In this document: positions 57,220-64,000 of the stretch, in pieces
Numbering within the stretch: the stretch's first letter is position 1
Layout of the letters: each line of letters opens with the position of its first letter
Source of the DNA: JACRCG01 sp964524835
GTDB taxonomy: Bacteria > Desulfobacterota > Desulfuromonadia > Geobacterales > Pseudopelobacteraceae
DNA length: 64,000 nt
Assembly (NCBI GenBank): GCA_964524835.1
Contig: CAZGEG010000016.1
Coordinates: 47,727-111,726 of the forward strand
Reading direction: 5' to 3'
The notes under the pieces: model-generated
Database searches by the model: none
The model's input: only the letters and a program-made list of their open reading frames with translations
What the model was told of the DNA's origin: nothing
Translations under genes and position numbers: made by a program

Positions 57220-57969
57220 ATGATCACAATGCGCAATGTACATAAATCATTCGGCTCTCAGAAGGTTCTCGACGGATTGGATCTGGATATTCCGGATGGC
57301 AAGATAACCGCGGTTATCGGCCCCAGCGGTGAAGGGAAGAGTGTGCTGCTGAAGCACCTGATCGGCCTGCTGCAGCCGGACAGCGGCGCTGTCGAGGTCG
57401 ATGGCGAGAGTATTATCAATCTGCGCCGCTCCGAACTGAACCGGATCCGCGATAAATTCGGCATGCTGTTCCAGAATGTGGCGCTCTTTGATTCGATGAC
57501 TGTTTTTGAAAACGTCGCCTTCCCGCTGCAGGAAAAGACCTCCCTTTCAAAAGAGGAGATCCGGGGCAAAGTTCTTTCGGCCCTGGAAGATGTCGGGTTG
57601 AAGAACATTGAAAACAAATTTCCGGATGAACTCTCGGGCGGCATGAAAAAGCGGGTCGGCCTGGCACGGGCGGTCGTGCTGAGCCCGAAGATCATCCTGT
57701 TCGATGAGCCGACCACCGGTCTCGACCCGATCATAAAGCGGGCGATTCACCAGCTCATCAAGGACACCCACGCCAAGTTCGGCTTCACGGCGGTGATTGT
57801 TTCGCACGAGATACCGGAAATATTTGATGTGGCCCAGAACGTGGCAATGCTGTTCCACGGCAGGATTCTGCAGCATGGGACGCCGGATGACATAATAAAC
57901 TCCGCCGATCCGGCGATCCGCCAGTTCATCAGCGGCAGCCTGGACGGCCCGATTCAGATGATGAGATGA
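57220..57969 (+). CDS. mlaF: MlaF ABC transporter ATPase
   Basis: 249 residues. Walker A GPSGEGKS (34-41), signature LSGGMKKR (138-145), Walker B IILFDEPTTGLDP (158-170) and VIVSHE switch His. The C-terminal extension (FISGSLDGPIQMMR) is typical of MlaF. Starts one base after mlaE. Confidence 0.95.
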   Translation: MITMRNVHKSFGSQKVLDGLDLDIPDGKITAVIGPSGEGKSVLLKHLIGLLQPDSGAVEVDGESIINLRRSELNRIRDKFGMLFQNVALFDSMTVFENVAFPLQEKTSLSKEEIRGKVLSALEDVGLKNIENKFPDELSGGMKKRVGLARAVVLSPKIILFDEPTTGLDPIIKRAIHQLIKDTHAKFGFTAVIVSHEIPEIFDVAQNVAMLFHGRILQHGTPDDIINSADPAIRQFISGSLDGPIQMMR

Positions 57970-57994
57970 TGGTGCACCTACAACGAGGTCTATT

Positions 57995-58447
57995 ATGAAC
58001 ATGGTAAAACTGGAAATGATGGTCGGCACTTTTATGCTGATCGGTATCCTCTGTCTGGGATATGTTTCAATCAAACTGGGCAAGATGGAATTTGGCAGTG
58101 GAGATTTTTACTCCGTTATCGCCAGCTTTGATTCGGTTTCCGGCCTGAAGCCGGGGGCGCGGGTCGAAGTGGCCGGAGTTGAAATCGGCAAGGTTGACCG
58201 GATCGCGCTTGACGCAAAAAGCGGCGACCGGGCACTGGCTTACCTTAAGATCAAGAACGGGGTAAAAATCACCGATGATGTCATTGCGTCGGTGCGAACG
58301 AGCGGGATCATCGGCGATAAATTCATCAAACTCAGGCCGGGTGGATCCGAAAAGATGCTGAAGAACAACGACAAGATCCGTGAGACCGAGTCGGCCATTG
58401 ATATCGAAGAGCTGGTCGCGAAATTCATTCACGGCAAGGTAGAGTAA
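57995..58447 (+). CDS. mlaD: MlaD/MCE-domain lipid-binding protein
   Basis: 150 residues. An N-terminal membrane anchor (MMVGTFMLIGILCLGYVSIK) is followed by one MCE domain (ASFDSVSGLKPGARVEVAGV, VRTSGIIGDKFIKLRPGG). MlaD forms a hexameric ring that passes lipids between membranes. It lies 25 nt after mlaF and 21 nt before tolC. Confidence 0.93.
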   Translation: MNMVKLEMMVGTFMLIGILCLGYVSIKLGKMEFGSGDFYSVIASFDSVSGLKPGARVEVAGVEIGKVDRIALDAKSGDRALAYLKIKNGVKITDDVIASVRTSGIIGDKFIKLRPGGSEKMLKNNDKIRETESAIDIEELVAKFIHGKVE

Positions 58448-58468
58448 ATCCTCTAAAGGAATGTAGCG

Positions 58469-59848
58469 ATGAAATCACTGTTGTGTACCTGCGTGGCCGC
58501 CTGGGCGCTGTTAGCTGCCGCTGCCGTCGGTCTTGCCGCCGAGAGCCCGGCTCCTCAACTCGTCCTGAGCCTGGATGACTGTATCCGCATGGCCCTGAAA
58601 GCGGCGCCCGAACTGGGGGAAGCGCAGAGCGACATTGCCCTGGCAACCAGCAGGCTTGACGAGGCCAAGTCGTACCGCTTTCCGCAGATGGAGCTGACGA
58701 CACTGGTCGGGCCGGCGCCGATTGCCTACCGTTCTGACATCTCCCCCGACGTCAGAACCGACAAACCCTTCAGCTTCAACGCGCTTACCTGGTTCACCAG
58801 CGCCGATGCCACCATAATCCAGCCGCTCTACACCTTCGGTAAGATTTCCGAGAACATGAAGGCCGCCACCCACGGCATTGAGGTTGATCGTTCCCGCAAG
58901 GAGCAGCGGACCAACGAGATCGTCCAGAAAGTTCATGAATACTATTACGGCCTGCTGCTGGCACGTGAGATGAAGGAGCTGGTACTTGAAATTGAAGAAA
59001 TCCTGATCAGGGCTCGCGAAAAAGCCAAGAAGCTGCTCGATCAGGGTTCGGATACGGTCGATGAGGTGGACCTTTACAAACTGGACGCCTTCTCCGGAAT
59101 AGCGACAAAGTATCTTGAAGAGGCAAAGAAGGGTGAAGCGCTCGCTCTGGCGGCGCTGCGGGCGCGAATGGGACTGCCGATCGACGCTCAGCTGGAAACC
59201 GGAACCGAGCGGCTCGTGATTGTTGATGTTGAAATCCCCCCGCTGGAGACGTACATCGAAAACGCCCGCCGCAGACGTCCCGAATTCCACCAGATTTCCG
59301 AAGGGCTGAAGGCGCGTTCGGCACTTGTTGAAGCGGCAAAAGCAAACTATTTCCCCGATATTTTTCTGGGGGGGCTCTTCTCGTGGGCCTATGCAGACGA
59401 GCGGGAGCGGGTTAAGAATCCCTATGTCAATGACCAGTTCAATCACCTCAACGCCGGTGTCGCGCTGGGGGCGCGCTGGAAGCTCGATTTCGGCATCACC
59501 GGTGCCAAAGTGGCCGGTGAGCGGGCCCAGTACAACCGCCTGCTCAGCACCAGGGAATTTGCCGATGCCAACGTGCCGCTTCAGGTAAAAAAGTTTTACC
59601 TGGATCTGGTAGAGGCCAGGAACAGTGCCACTGCGACACGGGGGGCCTACCTGAACGCCAAGAAATGGACCGTTACGGCAGTTGCCAACTTTGACTTCGG
59701 CATGGGACCGGCCAAGGATATTTTTGAGGCGCTGCAGGCCTACTCCACGATGCGGGCCGATTTTTTCAAGTCAATCTATAATTACCGCATCGCCGCCGCC
59801 AATCTGGATTATGCTACGAGCGAACCGTTGCGCATTCAAGAAAAATAA
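58469..59848 (+). CDS. TolC-family outer membrane protein within the mla operon
   Basis: 459 residues. Sec signal peptide with cleavage near GLAAES, then LSLDDCIRMALKAAPELGEA and a second helix repeat (TYIENARRRRPEFHQISEGL), the two-fold TolC pattern. No lipobox. Its insertion between mlaD and mlaC suggests that lipid transport here uses an outer-membrane channel-like partner instead of MlaA, which is absent. It could also serve the RTX exporter in trans. Confidence 0.88.
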   Translation: MKSLLCTCVAAWALLAAAAVGLAAESPAPQLVLSLDDCIRMALKAAPELGEAQSDIALATSRLDEAKSYRFPQMELTTLVGPAPIAYRSDISPDVRTDKPFSFNALTWFTSADATIIQPLYTFGKISENMKAATHGIEVDRSRKEQRTNEIVQKVHEYYYGLLLAREMKELVLEIEEILIRAREKAKKLLDQGSDTVDEVDLYKLDAFSGIATKYLEEAKKGEALALAALRARMGLPIDAQLETGTERLVIVDVEIPPLETYIENARRRRPEFHQISEGLKARSALVEAAKANYFPDIFLGGLFSWAYADERERVKNPYVNDQFNHLNAGVALGARWKLDFGITGAKVAGERAQYNRLLSTREFADANVPLQVKKFYLDLVEARNSATATRGAYLNAKKWTVTAVANFDFGMGPAKDIFEALQAYSTMRADFFKSIYNYRIAAANLDYATSEPLRIQEK

Positions 59849-59863
59849 ACTGGAGGAGGCAGC

Positions 59864-60454
59864 ATGTTGAAACGAATCCTGCTGGCACTGACTGCATCGC
59901 TATTCTTTGCATCGGTTGCATGTGCAACACCAATCGAAGAGGTGAAGAAGACCGTCGATGAAGTCGTGCACATCGTGGCTGACAAGGAGATGAAAAAGAA
60001 TGAGGTGAAACGCCGGCAAGCCCTGAAAAAGGCCATCAGCGCCATCTTCGACTACTCTGAAATGGCCAAGCGCTCGCTTGGCAAACACTGGAATGTACGC
60101 ACGGCGGCAGAGAAGAAGCAGTTTGCGGAACTTTTTGCTTCCCTGCTCGAAAACTCCTACGCCTCGAAGATAGAGTCGTACAACAACGAAAAGATCGTCT
60201 ACATCAAGGATATTGTGGATGGTGAATACGCAGAGGTAAAATCAAAGGTTGTCACCGCGGCCAGAGACGAGTTCACCCTTGATTACCGCCTGTTCAAGCA
60301 GGACGGCAAGTGGATGGTGTATGATGTCATTATCGAGGGAGTAAGCCTTGTCTCGAACTATCGCAGCCAGTTCAACAAAATTATCACCGCCAACGGCTAC
60401 GACAAGCTTGTAAAGAAACTGCAGAGTAAAAGCGAGGAATTGAAGGCGCCATAA
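59864..60454 (+). CDS. mlaC: MlaC-type periplasmic lipid-binding protein
   Basis: 196 residues with a signal peptide (MLKRILLALTASLFFASVAC). The MlaC core is RRQALKKAISAIFDYSEMAK, SLGKHWNVRTAAEKKQFAEL and DYRLFKQDGKWMVYDVIIEG. It shuttles phospholipid through the periplasm to the MlaFED complex. Fifteen nt after the TolC gene; last gene of the operon. Confidence 0.92.
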   Translation: MLKRILLALTASLFFASVACATPIEEVKKTVDEVVHIVADKEMKKNEVKRRQALKKAISAIFDYSEMAKRSLGKHWNVRTAAEKKQFAELFASLLENSYASKIESYNNEKIVYIKDIVDGEYAEVKSKVVTAARDEFTLDYRLFKQDGKWMVYDVIIEGVSLVSNYRSQFNKIITANGYDKLVKKLQSKSEELKAP

Positions 60455-60546
60455 TTAGCAACTCAGCAGGTTTTTTTGCGTTTTATGGCAGGAAATATCC
60501 ACGTTGACGCACTTTTTCTGTTTATCAGGACAAGATGTGAATTATC

Positions 60547-60574
60547 TTGACACCCGCTTTATGGCTGTGATAAA
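60547..60574 (+). promoter_or_regulatory. Cold-shock gene promoter with long leader
   Basis: TTGACA (60547-60552), 16 bp and GATAAA (60569-60574) form a good sigma-70 promoter. The start codon lies about 145 nt beyond the expected transcription start, a leader length typical of cold-shock mRNAs, which are regulated post-transcriptionally. Confidence 0.6.
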
Positions 60575-60725
60575 CGACTCGGGCACACAGTTTCGGAAGT
60601 TTTTGCAGAACGTTGCAAGTAGCAAGTGTTTGACCAGGCTTTGCGCTTTTCCTGCATCAGACTCCAGAAACTTAAGCGGTAACCAATCGCTCCGGCGCAA
60701 GACCGGACAAAAAAGGAGGCAGGAA

Positions 60726-60926
60726 ATGGCACAGGGTAAAGTTAAATGGTTTAACGACACAAAAGGTTTCGGTTTCATCGAGCAGGAAGGCGGCGAGGAC
60801 GTTTTTGTTCATTTCTCCGCAATCGGCGGCGACGGTTTCAAGTCACTTGCAGAAGGCGATGCGGTTACCTTCGAAATCACCCAGGGCCCTAAAGGCCTGC
60901 AGGCAGCTAACGTAGTCAAGAAATAA
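60726..60926 (+). CDS. Cold shock protein (CspA family)
   Basis: 66 residues from the ATG at 60726 with AGGAGG upstream. RNP1 KGFGFI (13-18) and RNP2 VFVHF (26-30) are intact. It binds single-stranded RNA/DNA as an RNA chaperone. The open frame upstream is the long untranslated leader, not a longer protein. Confidence 0.95.
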   Translation: MAQGKVKWFNDTKGFGFIEQEGGEDVFVHFSAIGGDGFKSLAEGDAVTFEITQGPKGLQAANVVKK

Positions 60927-60954
60927 TTGCTGTCAGGAATTTTTTGAAAATCTA

Positions 60955-60984
60955 AAGCCCGCTGATCTCAGCGGGCTTTTTTTG
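60955..60984. terminator. Bidirectional terminator between csp and ygiQ genes
   Basis: AAAGCCCGCTGA-TC-TCAGCGGGCTTT is a perfect 12-bp stem followed by T-rich sequence on the plus strand. The stop codon of the minus-strand YgiQ gene (60968) lies inside the stem. Confidence 0.85.
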
Positions 60985-62788
60985 TGGCAGGATTTTTGCG
61001 CTGGGGCGGTGCGCCCCGGCCGCTTCCGGATCCGGAACCCCAGAGAAGCCCCGCCTCTCCCTCGCGTCCCATCTCCTTCAACGCCTCCATCACCTTGGGC
61101 CGCTCTGCCGGCAGGTGCCACAACAGCAGTGATTTCTGCAGCCCCTTTTCCCTGTCGGTCGTTGCCGAGTAGACCCGCTTTCCGGTCATCGGATCAAGCC
61201 CGCTGTAGAACATGCAGGTGGCAATCGTACCGGGAGTCGGGGTGAAGTCCTGGACCTGTTCGACGGTTATCCCCATTTTTTTGAGAGTCAGCGCCAGCTC
61301 AAACATGTCGCTCAGCGTACATCCCGGATGCCCCGAGATAAGGTACGGCACGATGTACTGCCGCTTGCCGAGACGTTCGCTTTCCGCCCGAAAACGGGCA
61401 ATGAACGTATCAAACGACTTCTTTCCCGGTTTGCGCATGATCTCCGTTACCTGATCGAGCAGATGTTCCGGAGCGATCTTGAGCAGACCGCTTACCTGAT
61501 GCCCCGTCAACTCACTGAAATAGGCGGGTTGCCTCTCGAGCAGATCGTAGCGCACCCCTGATGATACCGCCGTGTGGCGCACTCCCTCCAGAGAGCGGGC
61601 AGCCTGGAGCAGCGTCGCCGCCGGCGTATCATCGGTGCGCAGGTTTGGACATATATCCGGGAATATGCAGCTTTCCCGCAGGCATTTCATCATCGCGTCT
61701 GCGTTGCTGCAGCCGAGGCCGTACATATTGGCCGTCGGTCCGCCGATATCGCTGACTGTACCGCGAAACCAGGATTTTCGGGTCAGGGCTGATATTTCTG
61801 CGAGTATGGAGCGTTTGCTGCGGGACTGGATCGTTTTGCCCTGGTGCATCGTGATGGCGCAGAACGCGCAGCCGCCGAAACAGCCACGGTGGCTGGTGAT
61901 GGAGGTTTTGATCTGCTCCCAGGCCGGAATCGGTTCGAGGTATGACGGATGCGGGTTCTTTTCGAACGGCAGGGCGTAGACGGCATCCATCTCAAACTCC
62001 GTCAGGGGGAGTGCCGGAGGATTGCAGACCAGGGTCCGGTTGGCGTGTTGCTGCACAACGATCCGGGCTGACCAGGGATTCTGCTGGAGGTAGGCCAAGC
62101 GGAAGGCTGCGGCAAATTTTTCCCTGGAGTCCGACACCTCCTCGAAAGACGGGATTGCGACGGCAGCACCGGGATCACGCATGCTGCAGACATATGCGGT
62201 GCCCCGCACATCCCGGATCTCATCCAGCCGCTCTCCATCCCGCATCCTTCCGGCCACTGCCAGGAGCGCCGACTCGGCCATGCCGTAGATCAGCAGGTCT
62301 GCCTTGGCATCGAACAGGATCGAACGGCGCACCTTGTTTTCCCAGAAATCGTAGTGGGCAAAGCGGCGCAGCGATGCTTCGATGCCGCCGATAACGACCG
62401 GCACGTCCTTGAAGGCTTCCTTCAGGCGGGAGGTGTAAACCATTGTGGCGCGGTTGGGACGGCCGCCGTGGCGGTTTCCGGGCGTGTAGGCGTCATCGTG
62501 GCGCAACTTGCGGGCGGGAGTGTAATGGGCAACCATCGAATCCATGGCGCCGGCAGAAACGGCAAAGAACAGGCGGGGGCGGCCGAGCGCCATGAACGGC
62601 TCTTTCGAACGCCAGTCAGGCTGGGCGATGATGCCGACCCGGAAACCGTGGGATTCAAGCCAGCGCGCCAGCAGCGGCACTCCGAAGGCGGGGTGATCGA
62701 TATAGGCATCGCCGCTGACGAAGATGACGTCAAGCTCACTCCAGCCGCGATTCCGGACCTCTTCCTCTGTAGTCGGGATAAATGGCAT
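60968..62788 (-). CDS. YgiQ-family radical SAM protein
   Basis: 606 residues. The N-terminal B12-binding-like domain (MPFIPTTEEEVRNRGWSELD, GDAYIDHPAFGVPLLARWLE) precedes a radical SAM core with cluster motif CFGGCAFC near residue 312 and SDIGGPTANMYGL, the YgiQ signature. A DUF3362-like C-terminus ends in a basic tail. The start overlaps the argC stop by one base (TGATG). The reaction is unknown. Confidence 0.9.
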   Translation of the reverse strand: MPFIPTTEEEVRNRGWSELDVIFVSGDAYIDHPAFGVPLLARWLESHGFRVGIIAQPDWRSKEPFMALGRPRLFFAVSAGAMDSMVAHYTPARKLRHDDAYTPGNRHGGRPNRATMVYTSRLKEAFKDVPVVIGGIEASLRRFAHYDFWENKVRRSILFDAKADLLIYGMAESALLAVAGRMRDGERLDEIRDVRGTAYVCSMRDPGAAVAIPSFEEVSDSREKFAAAFRLAYLQQNPWSARIVVQQHANRTLVCNPPALPLTEFEMDAVYALPFEKNPHPSYLEPIPAWEQIKTSITSHRGCFGGCAFCAITMHQGKTIQSRSKRSILAEISALTRKSWFRGTVSDIGGPTANMYGLGCSNADAMMKCLRESCIFPDICPNLRTDDTPAATLLQAARSLEGVRHTAVSSGVRYDLLERQPAYFSELTGHQVSGLLKIAPEHLLDQVTEIMRKPGKKSFDTFIARFRAESERLGKRQYIVPYLISGHPGCTLSDMFELALTLKKMGITVEQVQDFTPTPGTIATCMFYSGLDPMTGKRVYSATTDREKGLQKSLLLWHLPAERPKVMEALKEMGREGEAGLLWGSGSGSGRGAPPQRKNPATKKAR

Positions 62789-63828
62789 CAGGGAAACAGG
62801 GCCAGACCTTCCAGACCCATGGTTTCCGGAAAGCCGCAGATCAGGTTCATATTCTGCACCGCCTGGCCGGATGCCCCCTTTACCAGGTTATCGATCGCGG
62901 AAACGACGATGATTCGACCGGTACGGAGATCAACCAGAGGGGCGATGTCGCAGAAGTTGGAGCCGCGCACGAACGCGGTGGAGGGAAGGCTGCCGTTCGC
63001 CAGAACCCGCACGAACGGCTCGCCATGATAGAATTCCCGGTAAAGTTTGGCAATGGCTTCGCTGCTGATCGCTTTATCGGGCGTTGCGTAAATAGTAGAG
63101 AGAATACCCCTGTCCATCGGCACCAGATGGGGGGTGAAGGTTATTTTCAACGGTTCGCCGGCCAGCAGGGAGAGCTCCTGCTCAATCTCCGGAGTGTGCC
63201 GGTGGACGCCGCCGACTCCGTAGGCCCTGAACCCCTCATTCACCTCGCAGTACAGGCTGTCGACTTTCGCGGAACGGCCGGCGCCGCTAACGCCCGAGGC
63301 GGAATCGGCAATGATGCTTGACGGATCGATCAATCCCTTCTTCAGCAGCGGAGCCAGGCCGAGGATGATGCTGGTAGGGTAGCAGCCGGGGTTGGCAACC
63401 AGTTTTGCCCCCCTGATCCTGGTCCGCCTGATTTCCGGCAGTCCGTAGACGGCCTTTTTCAGAACGGCGGGATTCATATGCGGCTCATACCATTCGCCGT
63501 ACACCGAGGGATCGGACAGACGGTAGTCGGCCGACAGATCGATGACCCTTTTGTCGAGCTTGAGAAATGTCGGCACCACCTCCATGGCCGCCTTGTGCGG
63601 CAACGCGGTGAAGATGATATCCGCCTTTTCGGCAACCCGCACCGGCTCCAGATTTTCGAGCATGATGTCACAGCGGCCCCGCAGAGTCGGGAATACCTCG
63701 GAAATGCGCTTTCCGGCGCTCTGCTCGGAAGTCAGACAGGTCACCGCGACCTCCGGATGGCAATGGAGGATGCGGATCAGCTCCAGCCCGGTATAGCCGC
63801 TGGCTCCCACGATGGCAATATTCAACAT
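62788..63828 (-). CDS. argC: N-acetyl-gamma-glutamyl-phosphate reductase
   Basis: 346 residues. N-terminal NADP-binding motif IAIVGASGYTGLELIRIL, catalytic Cys149 in ANPGCYPTS, and HRHTPEIEQEL near residue 205. It catalyses the third step of arginine synthesis. AAGGA precedes the ATG; a sigma-70 promoter is 66 nt upstream. It is coupled to the YgiQ gene. Confidence 0.95.
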   Translation of the reverse strand: MLNIAIVGASGYTGLELIRILHCHPEVAVTCLTSEQSAGKRISEVFPTLRGRCDIMLENLEPVRVAEKADIIFTALPHKAAMEVVPTFLKLDKRVIDLSADYRLSDPSVYGEWYEPHMNPAVLKKAVYGLPEIRRTRIRGAKLVANPGCYPTSIILGLAPLLKKGLIDPSSIIADSASGVSGAGRSAKVDSLYCEVNEGFRAYGVGGVHRHTPEIEQELSLLAGEPLKITFTPHLVPMDRGILSTIYATPDKAISSEAIAKLYREFYHGEPFVRVLANGSLPSTAFVRGSNFCDIAPLVDLRTGRIIVVSAIDNLVKGASGQAVQNMNLICGFPETMGLEGLALFP

Positions 63829-63893
63829 GATACGATTCCTTTCACATCAATAAAGAGGAAACCTTTTCAAGGACATTTTCGCCTCGATAGGAC

Positions 63894-63922
63894 ATCGTAG
63901 CCGATATTCCTAGTGAAGGCAA
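63894..63922 (-). promoter_or_regulatory. Sigma-70 promoter of argC
   Basis: On the minus strand TTGCCT (63922-63917), 17 bp and TACGAT (63899-63894) match the consensus in 4 of 6 and 4 of 6 positions. The remaining about 80 bases to the window end show no recognisable gene. Confidence 0.55.
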
Positions 63923-64000
63923 CCCGGTTCCTCGATCACCTTCCTGCGATTCGCCAACACCGCTCATATTCCGGTCCCATCGTCTCCGGACAGCCTGCTC

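Noticed and set aside
60504..60725. N-terminal extension of the cold-shock protein
   Set aside because: The open frame upstream contains the promoter and leader; AGGAGG directly before the internal ATG and the 66-residue family length fix the start.
1..64000. tRNA, rRNA, prophage or complete insertion sequence
   Set aside because: No cloverleaf, rRNA motif, transposase or phage structural gene was recognised on either strand.

Overview
The window reads as chromosomal DNA of a Gram-negative bacterium, most likely a Geobacter-like member of the Desulfuromonadales/Desulfobacterota. This is inferred from the mix of a legionaminic-acid-type glycosylation island, TPR-rich proteins, an HpnI-like hopanoid glycosyltransferase, an Mla lipid-trafficking operon containing a TolC gene, an AmmeMemoRadiSam A protein and a YgiQ-argC pair. 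No rRNA gene was seen that would confirm it. Base composition is uneven: the sugar-biosynthesis genes at the left and the small membrane genes at about 35.9-37.5 kb are clearly AT-richer than the rest. No tRNA, rRNA, CRISPR array, intact insertion sequence or prophage was recognised.

Left region (1-17.3 kb, all minus strand): a surface-glycan or protein-glycosylation island. Read in transcription order it has two TPR proteins, a small cupin-like protein, a DegT/DnrJ-type sugar aminotransferase and a methyltransferase joined by overlapping start/stop codons, a 1398-residue glycosyltransferase-TPR-methyltransferase fusion, then a nonulosonic (legionaminic) acid set: LegB dehydratase, LegC aminotransferase, LegF-type CMP-transferase, a glycosyltransferase, a LegI/NeuB synthase, a PglD/NeuD-type acetyltransferase, a PtmE-type CBS-nucleotidyltransferase and an edge-truncated TPR protein. 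The hydrolysing 2-epimerase (LegG) is not in the window.

Middle-left (17.5-22.6 kb): mixed housekeeping genes: a ROK sugar kinase, a molybdopterin oxidoreductase, an ACT-domain regulator, peptide deformylase and an AMMECR1 protein. A short palindromic repeat lies between the last two.

Centre (22.6-42.1 kb, minus strand): the most striking locus, a probable single transcription unit of about 19.5 kb for a type I secretion system. It starts with the ABC exporter (degenerate peptidase-like domain) and ends with the HlyD adaptor. Between them lie a divergent methyltransferase, a PaaK/CapK-type adenylate-forming ligase, two small PH-like membrane proteins, a 42-residue ORF, a frameshifted small gene, a 3249-residue RTX protein (nine RTX/closure modules, eight CADG-type repeats, one VCBS-like module), a radical SAM protein and a GT1-like glycosyltransferase. 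Several junctions are 4-nt or 1-nt overlaps. I propose that these enzymes modify the exported giant protein or its carrier state. This is inference.

Right region (42.9-64 kb): pseudouridine synthase, an MnmM/YtqB-type tRNA methyltransferase, HpnI, an FMN reductase and a DUF2860-type outer-membrane protein. These are followed by an RstAB-like two-component system, a TetR regulator with a clear palindromic operator, an RND tripartite efflux operon, an mlaE-F-D-tolC-C operon, a cold-shock protein, a YgiQ radical SAM protein and argC. A 13-bp sequence containing the core of the TetR operator recurs upstream of the type I secretion operon, which could link efflux and RTX secretion in one regulon.
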